IMG/VR virus record: IMGVR_UViG_3300020421_002453
Location: 1 to 64,000 of that record
Source: a virus
Length of the DNA stretch: 64,000 bases
Strand: one strand, 5' to 3'
The notes under the pieces are model-generated. The model did no database searches. It saw nothing but the letters and a program-made list of their open reading frames with translations, and had not been told where the DNA came from. Positions 33,200-41,442 of the stretch are shown piece after piece (the stretch's first letter is position 1; each line of letters opens with the position of its first letter). A program made the position numbers and the translations under genes.

Positions 33200-33931
33200 A
33201 TGAGTAAAACTAAACTAAAGAGATTCATCGATAAGTATTCACTTGGAGGTGAAATCAAATCAGTTAAGTGGACGAGTAATGGTAACAAGTTATCAACAAG
33301 GTTTATCTCAGGTGATAAATCAGTTGTTGGTCATGTGGTATTGGATAAGTTTGATGGAATAGACCCATCAGATTTAGGTATCTATAATACACCACAATTC
33401 TCAGCTTTACTTGGCATTATGGGTGATGATGTTGATTTTAAATTAACTTCATCTGGTGATAAATTTATTAGTGTTGATATGGAAGATACTAAATTTAAAA
33501 CTAAAGCTAAATATATGTTAAGTGATTTGAGTGTTATCCCTACACCACCTGAACTGAAAAACTTACCAAGTGAATTTGATTTGGATATTAAAGTTGATGC
33601 AAACTTTATAAACACATTCATTGCTGGTAAAGGTGCTTTGGCAGATACAGAATCATTCACTATCGTTACTAAAAATGATAGAGTTGATTTAGTTATTGGT
33701 TTTAGTAATGTTGCAAGTAATCGTGTTACTATTCCTGTAGAAGTAGAAAACTATGTGGAGTTAGAACCGATATCATTTAATGCAAATATATTTGCAAACA
33801 TACTAAGTGCTAACAAAGAATGTCAAACAGCATCCTTGAAGATTAGTAAAGATGGATTGAGTAAGATTAATTTTAATATTGATGATTACTCTTCAGAATA
33901 CTACTTGGTTGCTTCACAACAAGTGAATTAA
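33200..33931 (+). CDS. gp45: Sliding clamp (T4 gp45-like)
   Basis: A 243-residue ring subunit that tethers the polymerase to DNA and, in T4, also activates late transcription. The sequence shows repeated beta/alpha domains of the PCNA fold (GIYNTPQFSALLGIMGDDVDFKLTSSGDKFISVDMED; VDANFINTFIAGKGALADTESFTIVT). Its length is close to T4 gp45 (228 aa). It lies between PolB and the second methyltransferase, and its stop overlaps the next ATG. Confidence 0.88.
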   Translation: MSKTKLKRFIDKYSLGGEIKSVKWTSNGNKLSTRFISGDKSVVGHVVLDKFDGIDPSDLGIYNTPQFSALLGIMGDDVDFKLTSSGDKFISVDMEDTKFKTKAKYMLSDLSVIPTPPELKNLPSEFDLDIKVDANFINTFIAGKGALADTESFTIVTKNDRVDLVIGFSNVASNRVTIPVEVENYVELEPISFNANIFANILSANKECQTASLKISKDGLSKINFNIDDYSSEYYLVASQQVN

Positions 33932-35169
33932 TGTATTTAGAATACTTCGATAAATTCCTAAACATGGAACCATATCTTTCTATAGATGAGAAAGAGTGGG
34001 AATATATTAAGGAAACATTTGATAAAGATGATGTTAAAGAATCTCTCGCCAAAGTGGCCATGACTTATGATATACCTTATGCCGAGATTTCAGAGAAAGA
34101 TGCTTACAAGGAACTAATGAACCTTAAAGGTATGAGACACAATGAAATCTTGGTAGAGGGTGATTGGTTTGCTCGTGAGGGAACGGAGTATAGATATGGG
34201 TTAGAGTTTGAGGGTAAACAACAATACTTCAGACGAATCAATACAGGAAATAAAGCTAGTAATTATTTCCAACAAGAGAATCGTTGGAGTGTGGATGGAA
34301 CAATTGCACCTGGCCCAAAAAGAACTTGGGAAAGTGAAAAGTTTATGACCAGTTTAATGGGAGCAGCTTATACATTAAAGTTACCAAGTTTAAATCGTAG
34401 TTCTTTTAGAACAATGATAGGATTGAGAAAGTATATTTGTTCTCAGTTCAAACCTAATGTTGCAAAAGTATTGTATGATAAATTAGATAGTAAAAGTATC
34501 TTAGATTTCTCAGCAGGTTGGGGAGATAGATTGGCTGGATTCTATGGTAGTGAAACAGGTGAGTTCTATATTGGGATAGACCCAAGAAAAGAAAATCATC
34601 CTATCTATCATAAACAGGCAGAGTTTTATGATAAACATAGAACGATGTTTGAAGTTCCTAAAAAAAGTATGTTTGTAGAATCACCAGCAGAGGATTTTGA
34701 ATACAAAGAAAATATGTATGATACCGTATTTACATCACCACCTTATTTTGGTGTTGAGAGATATAGTTATGATGATACTCAGAGTTGGGTTAGATATAAA
34801 ACTATTGAAGAGTGGAACGAGAAGTTCTTACATAAAACTTTAGAAAAAATATGGCCATCTATTAAAAGTGGTGGATATTTATTAGTGAACATTAGTGATG
34901 TATATGCTAGTAGTGGTGCTAAACAGAAGAGATTAAATTCTGGTGGGAAACATTGGTTAGAGATTTGTAATCCAATGAATGATTTCCTAAGTACATTTAG
35001 TGATTCAGAGTATAAAGGTTGTATTGGAATGGAAATGGCCAAACGACCTAATAGTGGTGGAGCAGGAACTGCTTCAGATGAAAGGTTCACCGAAGAATCA
35101 TTGAAACTTGCAGAAGAAACTAAAGAGAAAACATTTTGTGAACCAATTTGGATATGGAGAAAATTGTAA
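33931..35169 (+). CDS. DNA methyltransferase (TSPPYF type), copy 2
   Basis: 412 residues, paralogue of the enzyme at 22986-24191 along its whole length. Motif I is ILDFSAGWGDRL (190-201) and motif IV TSPPYF (268-273). The N-terminal 150 residues differ most, so the two copies may recognise different DNA sites. It is translationally coupled to the clamp (overlapping stop/start) and followed after one codon by gp44. A DNA substrate is inferred from the SPPY motif and from family knowledge. Confidence 0.88.
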   Translation: MYLEYFDKFLNMEPYLSIDEKEWEYIKETFDKDDVKESLAKVAMTYDIPYAEISEKDAYKELMNLKGMRHNEILVEGDWFAREGTEYRYGLEFEGKQQYFRRINTGNKASNYFQQENRWSVDGTIAPGPKRTWESEKFMTSLMGAAYTLKLPSLNRSSFRTMIGLRKYICSQFKPNVAKVLYDKLDSKSILDFSAGWGDRLAGFYGSETGEFYIGIDPRKENHPIYHKQAEFYDKHRTMFEVPKKSMFVESPAEDFEYKENMYDTVFTSPPYFGVERYSYDDTQSWVRYKTIEEWNEKFLHKTLEKIWPSIKSGGYLLVNISDVYASSGAKQKRLNSGGKHWLEICNPMNDFLSTFSDSEYKGCIGMEMAKRPNSGGAGTASDERFTEESLKLAEETKEKTFCEPIWIWRKL

Positions 35170-36093
35170 ATGGATGAAATTAAAAATACCTTATGGGTAG
35201 AAAAGTATCGGCCTTCAAACCTTGACACTTACATAGGTAATGAACACCTAAAAAGTAAAGTTAAGGTCTATTTGGAGAGTGGAGACTTACCACATCTTCT
35301 ATTGTATGGAAGGGCTGGTACGGGTAAGACCACTCTCGCTAAATTACTCGTTAATAATATAGATTGTGATTATCTATATATTAATGCTTCTGATGAGAAT
35401 AGTGTAGATGTAGTTCGTGAGAAAGTAAAGAACTTTGCCTCAACACTTGGATTCCAAGAGATGAAAGTTATTATCTTGGATGAGTGTGATTACATTACAC
35501 CAAATGCTCAGGCAGCTTTAAGAAACCTAATGGAAACATTCTCAAAACATTGTAGGTTTATCTTAACTTGTAATTTTGTAGAGAGAATCATTGACCCAAT
35601 CCAATCAAGATGTCAATCATTTCAGATTATACCACCAGATAGAAAACAAGTTGCAATTCATGTATCTGATATTTTACAAAAAGAAAATGTAGATGCAAAG
35701 GTAGATGATATTGTAACCATAGTTAATGGTGGGTTTCCTGATTTGAGAAGAGTAATCAATGGTGCTCAACGACAAGTTGTAAATGGTAAGTTAATTATTG
35801 ATGAGGGAATGAGTATCCAAAATGATTATAAGAACCAAGTATTAGAAATCTTGAAAACACAAGATAAAAAGAATTCATTTAAGAATATAAGACAACTATT
35901 GGCCGATTCAAAGGTAACAGATTTCTCTGATTTATTCAGATTAATGTTTGATACTGTAGATGATTGGGGTAAGGGTTATGTGGCAGAATGTATTTTAGTT
36001 CTGGCCGAGTATCAACAATCAGATGCTGTAGTTGTGGATAAAGAGATAAATATTATGGCAATGTTCATAGAATTAATAGGGAAAATAAAATGA
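35170..36093 (+). CDS. gp44: Clamp loader ATPase subunit (T4 gp44-like)
   Basis: A 307-residue AAA+ ATPase that opens the sliding clamp and places it on primed DNA. Walker A GRAGTGKT (47-54), Walker B DECD (104-107), sensor LTCN (132-135) and the SRC arginine-finger motif (146-148). Its partner gp62 is not adjacent, as it is in T4, but lies at 41011 beyond a 5-kb accessory block. The stop overlaps the next ATG. Confidence 0.95.
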   Translation: MDEIKNTLWVEKYRPSNLDTYIGNEHLKSKVKVYLESGDLPHLLLYGRAGTGKTTLAKLLVNNIDCDYLYINASDENSVDVVREKVKNFASTLGFQEMKVIILDECDYITPNAQAALRNLMETFSKHCRFILTCNFVERIIDPIQSRCQSFQIIPPDRKQVAIHVSDILQKENVDAKVDDIVTIVNGGFPDLRRVINGAQRQVVNGKLIIDEGMSIQNDYKNQVLEILKTQDKKNSFKNIRQLLADSKVTDFSDLFRLMFDTVDDWGKGYVAECILVLAEYQQSDAVVVDKEINIMAMFIELIGKIK

Positions 36094-36350
36094 GTGATAA
36101 AAGAAAATTCGTAGGTCAACAAGACCAACAAACACCACCACCACAAATAGATTTGGGTGATGCTGAAACAATAACTTGTGAAGAATGTAATAATGCATCT
36201 TTCATACAATCGTTCTTCTTAAAAAGAATATCACCTTTGGTATCACCAACAGGTCAAGAAGCTATTGTACCAATTCAAGTATTCAGTTGTGGAAGTTGTG
36301 GTTCAATACCAAAGAAAATGATGAGTACTGCTTTGCAACAAGGAGAGTAA
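36090..36350 (+). CDS. Small zinc-ribbon-like protein
   Basis: An 86-residue protein with two Cys pairs, CEEC (about 30-33) and CGSC (about 68-71), about 37 residues apart, the spacing of a zinc ribbon. The N-terminus is Gln/Pro-rich. It overlaps gp44 at ATGA. In T4, small RNA polymerase-binding proteins lie near the clamp genes; a similar role could be imagined but nothing in the sequence shows it. Confidence 0.65.
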   Translation: MSDKRKFVGQQDQQTPPPQIDLGDAETITCEECNNASFIQSFFLKRISPLVSPTGQEAIVPIQVFSCGSCGSIPKKMMSTALQQGE

Positions 36351-36791
36351 ATGTATTACAAGATAGATTTAAGTAATTACGAACCACGAGAAACTCGTAC
36401 TTATTTAGAGTTTGATGAGTATAAATTTAGTCCTTGTCAATTAGAATCTATTGAAAAAGAATTAAATAACTTCCAAGATTCATTTGGAAGACCTTGGACA
36501 GAGTGGGATATGTCTGATTTACAAGATAGATTAGAAAAAAATTGGACATTTTACTTAGTTAATGGTGGTTGGTGCTTTATAGATTGGGATAGAAAATATC
36601 CTTATTTATGTAATCGTTATGTGTTTCCAGAACATAGAGGTAAGGGGTTAGGAAAAGATTTAGTTTGGTTAAGGTGTAATGAAATCAAAAAACGAGGATT
36701 AAATACTGCCTCAATTAAATTAGATTGGTGGAACACACCAGCATTATCGGTTATAGAAGAAGATATTTTCACCGAAATTGATGATATTTGA
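36351..36791 (+). CDS. GNAT-family N-acetyltransferase
   Basis: A 146-residue protein. NRYVFPEHRGKGLGKDLVWLRCNEI contains the acetyl-CoA loop RGKGLG (96-101), followed by the expected helix and a strand with LDWWNTPALSVIEE near the C-terminus. It starts right after the zinc-ribbon stop. The acceptor could be a sugar amine for the glycan genes, or a protein; the sequence does not tell. Start of the accessory island between the clamp-loader subunits. Confidence 0.8.
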   Translation: MYYKIDLSNYEPRETRTYLEFDEYKFSPCQLESIEKELNNFQDSFGRPWTEWDMSDLQDRLEKNWTFYLVNGGWCFIDWDRKYPYLCNRYVFPEHRGKGLGKDLVWLRCNEIKKRGLNTASIKLDWWNTPALSVIEEDIFTEIDDI

Positions 36792-36803
36792 TATTTATAT
36801 ATG
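36788..36803 (+). promoter_or_regulatory. Late-promoter-like motif TTGATATTTATATATG
   Basis: Copy of the recurrent element 30 bases before the triple-Hint gene, suggesting that gene is expressed together with virion genes. Confidence 0.45.
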
Positions 36804-36832
36804 AAAAGTTTTATAGGAATTAAGGAAACAAT

Positions 36833-39097
36833 ATGTCAACGCAGATAACAAGAACAAAAGAATTTATAAATTATATTACAGGTAGTGCTGGTGGATGGCC
36901 ATCATTATCAAATGCTGGAATTCTTGGTAATATAGACTATGTCATAGAAAGTGGTTCCAACGAAGTAAAATTTATAGAAATGAATACCAACATTGGAATT
37001 ATTGGTAGTGCAGCAATACAAACAGGTAGTTACTTCGATGTAATATCAGATTATGCAAATGAAAAAGGATATACGACTACTTATGTTTACGGAGTTAATC
37101 AGAATGGTAAAAAAAATCCATCAACACTTCAACAACCATTAATTAGTGAGAGTTTTGCACGACATGATATACCGACCAATTTTGAATACAACAATAATAC
37201 ATCACACACTTATTTTTCACAAACAGGTCAAGCACAATATTCAGGTAGTTTCCACTTATTTATACAAACGCCTTGGTATGGTGATGATAATTTAAAAAGT
37301 ATAGTTAGTGGTTCATTTAATAAAACTACATTTAGAACATTCTTGGGTAATTCACCATTTAGTTCTTCTTTGATATCATTATTTGATAAGGATAATTATA
37401 CACCAAATAATAATTATCCAGATTATGTAGTTAAAACTGCAACTCAAGATTCGAGTATTCAAACTAATAAAATTGGTTTTTACACATACAATTCAACAAG
37501 TTCAAGTTATCAAAACGGAGTTGATAGTGGTTCTTTGATAGAAGAATATATTGTTCATAGTGGAAGTTATAAAGAGGGGCAATCATTCTTGGGTGTAGGT
37601 AAAATAGATTTTATGTTGACACCAGAAAAGGTTGTTGTGTTTGGTGATAGAGATGCTGGTAAAGATATTAAACTAAAACCGACAAAAACAGATAGTTGGG
37701 ATTATATATCACGAAGAGCAAAAACATCTGCAAGTGGTAGTTTAATTAAAATGTATGATGGTTCAACAAAACAAGTTCAAGATGTTGAAGTTGGAGATGT
37801 TGTTTTAAGTTATCAACCATATGGAATGCCAGATGAAACAAAAGATTATTTATCTTATACCACAACAGATTTAAGTGGTTCCACAACACAAGGTTCTATT
37901 GTTGTAGAAGCAATGAACACAAAAAATTATGGATATTATTTAATCAATGATAGTATTAAAGCACCTTATAATTTACAACAGGCAAGTAGTGATGTTAGAT
38001 ATTTTGTAAAACAAGGAGATACTTGGGAATGGATAACAACAGATGTTATTAGTACTGGAGATTATCTTTTAGACCCAAGTGGTAATGAAGTAGAAGTTGT
38101 ATCAAAGACAGAACATGATGGTGATGAACTTTGGTATTCATTAGATGTTGAGGATATTGATACTTACTTCCAATCAAATATATTGGTTCATAATATTCCA
38201 CCGAAATGTTTTGTAGCAGGAACACCAATCACTATGGGTGATGGAACTACAAAAGTTATTGAAAGAGTTGAAATTGGTGATGAAGTTATGAATTATAATT
38301 TCAAAGATGAAGAAGTTCAGACAGGTAAAGTTACCACGATTGATATGCCAATTCATGCTGATATTATAGAAATAAGTTTTAATAGTAAAACTACTAAAAA
38401 TACCTTTGACCATCCTTATTGGGTTGTTGGAAAGGGTTGGAGTTCATATAAACCAGAGTGGACTAAAAAACGATATGATATAGAATCAAACCAATTAGAA
38501 GTTGGTGATAAGTGTTTAGAACTTCGTGATGGTAAATTAGTGGAAAGAGAAATTACTAATATTGTTGAAGATATAAATCCAGTCCAAACTTATTCATTAG
38601 AAATAACAACAAACCATAACTATTTTGCAAATGATGTATTAGTTCATAACAAATTCTGTTTAATGGAAGACCAAGTAATTAATATGGGAGATGGTGTTTA
38701 TAAAAGAATTGATGAGGTAGAATTAGGTGAAAGTATTTTACAATACGATGAAGAAACTGAAGAGTTTAAAGAGGGTAAAGTAAATGTTATAAGAAAGAAA
38801 CTACATGATAATTGTTATGGAATCAAAGTTGAAAGTGGACAAACAATTAAAGCAACTGATAACCATCCATTTTTATTGAGAGATAAAGGTTGGTCTACAA
38901 TTGGTGAAAACAATCCAACATTTTTACAAGATGGTGGTGGTATTATAAAAGTTGGTGATTATGTTAGAGATATAGATGGATGGGTAGAAATTGTAGAAAT
39001 CAATAAAATTGAGGGAGAATATACAACATATAACTTGTTAGAACAAGATTATGGAACTATTATTGCTCATGATATTGTAACTCACAATTCACCTTAA
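36833..39097 (+). CDS. Protein with three tandem Hint (hedgehog/intein) domains
   Basis: 754 residues. Residues 1-298 are Ser/Thr/Gly/Asn-rich and unassigned (FIEMNTNIG and SLIEEYIVHSG faintly recall ATP-grasp pieces). Then come three Hint modules of about 150 residues. Hint 1 (about 299-454) opens SGSLIKMYDGSTKQVQDVEVGD and ends LVHN, but lacks an N-terminal Cys and the block B His. Hint 2 begins at Cys459 (CFVAGTPITMGDG), has TFDHPYW and ends VLVHN (606). Hint 3 begins at Cys609 (CLMEDQVINMGDG), has TDNHPF and ends THN(752)-Ser-Pro-stop. Hints 2 and 3 keep the residues for self-cleavage; no homing endonuclease is inserted. Late-type motif upstream. Possibly a self-processing virion or surface protein. 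Confidence 0.85.
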   Translation: MSTQITRTKEFINYITGSAGGWPSLSNAGILGNIDYVIESGSNEVKFIEMNTNIGIIGSAAIQTGSYFDVISDYANEKGYTTTYVYGVNQNGKKNPSTLQQPLISESFARHDIPTNFEYNNNTSHTYFSQTGQAQYSGSFHLFIQTPWYGDDNLKSIVSGSFNKTTFRTFLGNSPFSSSLISLFDKDNYTPNNNYPDYVVKTATQDSSIQTNKIGFYTYNSTSSSYQNGVDSGSLIEEYIVHSGSYKEGQSFLGVGKIDFMLTPEKVVVFGDRDAGKDIKLKPTKTDSWDYISRRAKTSASGSLIKMYDGSTKQVQDVEVGDVVLSYQPYGMPDETKDYLSYTTTDLSGSTTQGSIVVEAMNTKNYGYYLINDSIKAPYNLQQASSDVRYFVKQGDTWEWITTDVISTGDYLLDPSGNEVEVVSKTEHDGDELWYSLDVEDIDTYFQSNILVHNIPPKCFVAGTPITMGDGTTKVIERVEIGDEVMNYNFKDEEVQTGKVTTIDMPIHADIIEISFNSKTTKNTFDHPYWVVGKGWSSYKPEWTKKRYDIESNQLEVGDKCLELRDGKLVEREITNIVEDINPVQTYSLEITTNHNYFANDVLVHNKFCLMEDQVINMGDGVYKRIDEVELGESILQYDEETEEFKEGKVNVIRKKLHDNCYGIKVESGQTIKATDNHPFLLRDKGWSTIGENNPTFLQDGGGIIKVGDYVRDIDGWVEIVEINKIEGEYTTYNLLEQDYGTIIAHDIVTHNSP

Positions 39098-39118
39098 TAA
39101 AAACTAAAAAGGTTGTAA

Positions 39119-39739
39119 ATGAAACTAAACGATGATTTCAAATACTCAATACAAATACCTACATTTTTATCACACGAAAAGTGTGATGAATTAATAGAAC
39201 AAATAACCACAACAGAAGAAGTTGTAACAGGTGGAGTTGGTGGTGAGTGTGGTGAAGCAGCAATCATACCAGAGATACGAGTTACAGAGGAGTGGTATTT
39301 ATTTGACCAACCAGATAATAGATTAAGACCTGATAAATGTAATAATGATTGGAAATGGTTACAAGATAAAATATATCAAGTTGTAAAAATGGTTAATCAA
39401 GGTGTTTTTAAGTTTGATATTGAAGGTGCTGATGATGAATTGAAACTCATAAAATATCACGAGGGTGGATTTTATGGTTGGCATACAGATTTCAATGCAG
39501 GTAGTTGTTCCAATAGAAAACTTGTGGCAATCGTTCAATTGACAGACCCAAGTGAATACGAGGGTGGTGAAGTTCAATTTGGTATCCAAGATAAACATAC
39601 AAAAGAGTGGTATACAATGAACCAATTAAAAGGTTCTCTAACAATATTTCCTACATTCTTATCTCATAATGTTACACCAGTCACTAAAGGAACAAGATAT
39701 GTTTTACAAGAATTATTCATCGGAGACCACTTCAGATGA
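39119..39739 (+). CDS. 2-oxoglutarate/Fe(II) oxygenase (prolyl hydroxylase-like), copy 1
   Basis: A 206-residue dioxygenase of the P4H/2OG-Fe(II) fold that would hydroxylate a protein, sugar or nucleotide. Iron ligands are His122-x-Asp124 (YGWHTD) and His183 (LSHNV); Arg193 (GTRY) binds 2-oxoglutarate. It overlaps the next gene, a second enzyme of the same fold. Substrate unknown; the neighbouring Hint protein is a possible target. Confidence 0.88.
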   Translation: MKLNDDFKYSIQIPTFLSHEKCDELIEQITTTEEVVTGGVGGECGEAAIIPEIRVTEEWYLFDQPDNRLRPDKCNNDWKWLQDKIYQVVKMVNQGVFKFDIEGADDELKLIKYHEGGFYGWHTDFNAGSCSNRKLVAIVQLTDPSEYEGGEVQFGIQDKHTKEWYTMNQLKGSLTIFPTFLSHNVTPVTKGTRYVLQELFIGDHFR

Positions 39740-40350
39740 TAGAGAATATAACACAAAAGAAAAACTTTAAGTTTGTAGTTCACAAAGATAACTTTTTAAC
39801 TGAACAAAGATGTGATGAACTAATCAAAATGTTTGATAATTCAGAACAATATAAAGCGACGGTAGCAGGAACTTATACAGGAAGTGGTGCTGATGTAGTA
39901 AATGAAAGTGTTCGTAAAGTTCAAGAGGTTAGATTTAAGGACGATGTGATACTATCAGGTGGATTCAATCTAAACAAAAATATAAATATGGCTTGTGAAA
40001 TGGCAAATTTATTATTCTTTAACTTCGATGTATCAAATCAATTATCCAATATTCGTATGTTAAGATACGAGGATACAGGTAAATACGATTGGCATTTAGA
40101 TATAGGAAACGAAGAAACATCAGTTCGTAAAATCACTGCAATTGTTCAGTTGTCTGATGGAAATGATTATGAGGGTGGAAATTTTGAATTTAGTATGACT
40201 GATGAAACAGGAGAGAATTTAGCAGTAGGTAGTAGAAAAAAAGGAAGTATTATATTGTTTCCATCTTACTTAGGACATAGAGTATCACCATTAACGAGTG
40301 GTGTTAGATATTCAGTATTGACTTGGATGTTGGGAAATGCATTTAAATAA
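39736..40350 (+). CDS. 2-oxoglutarate/Fe(II) oxygenase (prolyl hydroxylase-like), copy 2
   Basis: 204 residues, same fold as the preceding gene: His120-x-Asp122 (YDWHLD), His181 (LGHRV), Arg191 (GVRYS), with the shared strand KITAIVQLSDGNDYEGGNFEF. The copies are clearly diverged, so they are an old tandem pair and probably have different substrates. It starts with an ATGA overlap and ends inside the sulfotransferase gene. Confidence 0.87.
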   Translation: MIENITQKKNFKFVVHKDNFLTEQRCDELIKMFDNSEQYKATVAGTYTGSGADVVNESVRKVQEVRFKDDVILSGGFNLNKNINMACEMANLLFFNFDVSNQLSNIRMLRYEDTGKYDWHLDIGNEETSVRKITAIVQLSDGNDYEGGNFEFSMTDETGENLAVGSRKKGSIILFPSYLGHRVSPLTSGVRYSVLTWMLGNAFK

Positions 40351-40978
40351 AGTATTAGTATTAGGTTGTAGTCGTAGTGGTACAACAGAGTTTTGTAAAA
40401 CACTACAAGAAGTTTCATCAAAGAAATTTGTATGGGAGTTTGGGTTTGATGACAATCTCAATAAATTAGTTAGTGGTTTAGGTATTACAGAATTTTTAGA
40501 TAGAATATACAAAGATAAAAATACTCTTGGAATCAAGTATGGTGTTTATCCACAGAAAAAAATACATTTAGATTTGATAGATTCTCATGATATTGTTTTT
40601 TTCTTATCAAGAAGAAATGTATTTGAACAGGCAATTTCATTGAACTTAGCAAAAAGAACGGATAAGTGGAGACCAATAGATTTTGGAGTTGAAACATTTT
40701 CACAAAAAGAAAAAGATGAATACAACAAGTTAAAAATTGAAAAGATTGAGGTTGAAGATATAAAAAAAGATATACAAGGTATTAAAGAAGCATCAATCAA
40801 GGTTATTGATTATTTAAAAAATCACAAGAGTTCAAGGATATTATTTTATGAAGATTTATTTGGATTCTTTTCAGGTGTGAAATTAAATACACAAACGAAT
40901 TATGAAAATATTGAGAACTGGCAAGAACTGAAAACTTTTTATGAAGAGAATAAAGATTTTTGTTATTTTGACTTATAA
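40337..40978 (+). CDS. Sulfotransferase-family protein
   Basis: 213 residues. VLVLGCSRSGTTEF (10-19) is the 5'-phosphosulfate-binding loop and FFLSRRNVFEQAISL (91-102) the 3'-phosphate-binding segment of PAPS-dependent sulfotransferases. It would add sulfate to a sugar or lipid, or be a related P-loop enzyme. It is shorter than many sulfotransferases but complete at both motifs. It overlaps the oxygenase gene before it. Confidence 0.8.
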   Translation: MHLNKVLVLGCSRSGTTEFCKTLQEVSSKKFVWEFGFDDNLNKLVSGLGITEFLDRIYKDKNTLGIKYGVYPQKKIHLDLIDSHDIVFFLSRRNVFEQAISLNLAKRTDKWRPIDFGVETFSQKEKDEYNKLKIEKIEVEDIKKDIQGIKEASIKVIDYLKNHKSSRILFYEDLFGFFSGVKLNTQTNYENIENWQELKTFYEENKDFCYFDL

Positions 40979-40981
40979 GTT

Positions 40982-40995
40982 CTATATTTATTTAT
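40982..40995 (+). promoter_or_regulatory. ATATTTAT-type motif / promoter overlap before gp62
   Basis: CTATATTTATTTAT is the most divergent copy of the late-type element. The same stretch supplies the -10 box (TATTTA, 40989-94) of a TTTTGA-17 candidate whose -35 is at 40966-71. The two readings cannot be separated by eye. Confidence 0.3.
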
Positions 40996-41010
40996 ATCTA
41001 AAAGGTTATT

Positions 41011-41442
41011 ATGAAAACAAAATCGTTATTCGACCATATTAAACAAATAACAAATGTACAAAACACATTGTATTGGGATTCACTCAATGATGGTGATAAG
41101 AAAAGCTGGAGCAACTATATGGTTCATCGTTTTCTTAGTATGAAATCAGAGTGGATTCAGGTTGTAAATGAAATACAAAAGTATTGGGAATTGAATCCTA
41201 AGAATGTGTATCAATTTTACATAGATATGTTACCACGAGGTAGAACATTCTTAAAGTATACGAAATCTAAAAAGAAATCAAAAGTTGAGAAGTGGGCTAT
41301 GGAACATTTAGTAGATTACTTTCAATGTAGTACACGAGAAGTAGAACAGCACTTAGATATTTTGACTAAAGAACAAGTTATCAGTATCATAATGAGATAT
41401 GGAGTAGATGATAAACAATTAAAAAAGATATGGACGAAGTAG
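41011..41442 (+). CDS. gp62: Clamp loader small subunit (T4 gp62-like)
   Basis: A 143-residue protein. The N-terminus SLFDHIKQITNVQNTLYWDSLNDGDKKSWSNYMVHRFLSM is the conserved start of phage clamp-loader small subunits; the rest is helical. It forms the clamp loader with gp44. It is shorter than T4 gp62 (187 aa) but similar to marine relatives. Its distance from gp44 (about 5 kb) is unusual. The 3' end overlaps the QueC-like gene. Confidence 0.85.
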   Translation: MKTKSLFDHIKQITNVQNTLYWDSLNDGDKKSWSNYMVHRFLSMKSEWIQVVNEIQKYWELNPKNVYQFYIDMLPRGRTFLKYTKSKKKSKVEKWAMEHLVDYFQCSTREVEQHLDILTKEQVISIIMRYGVDDKQLKKIWTK

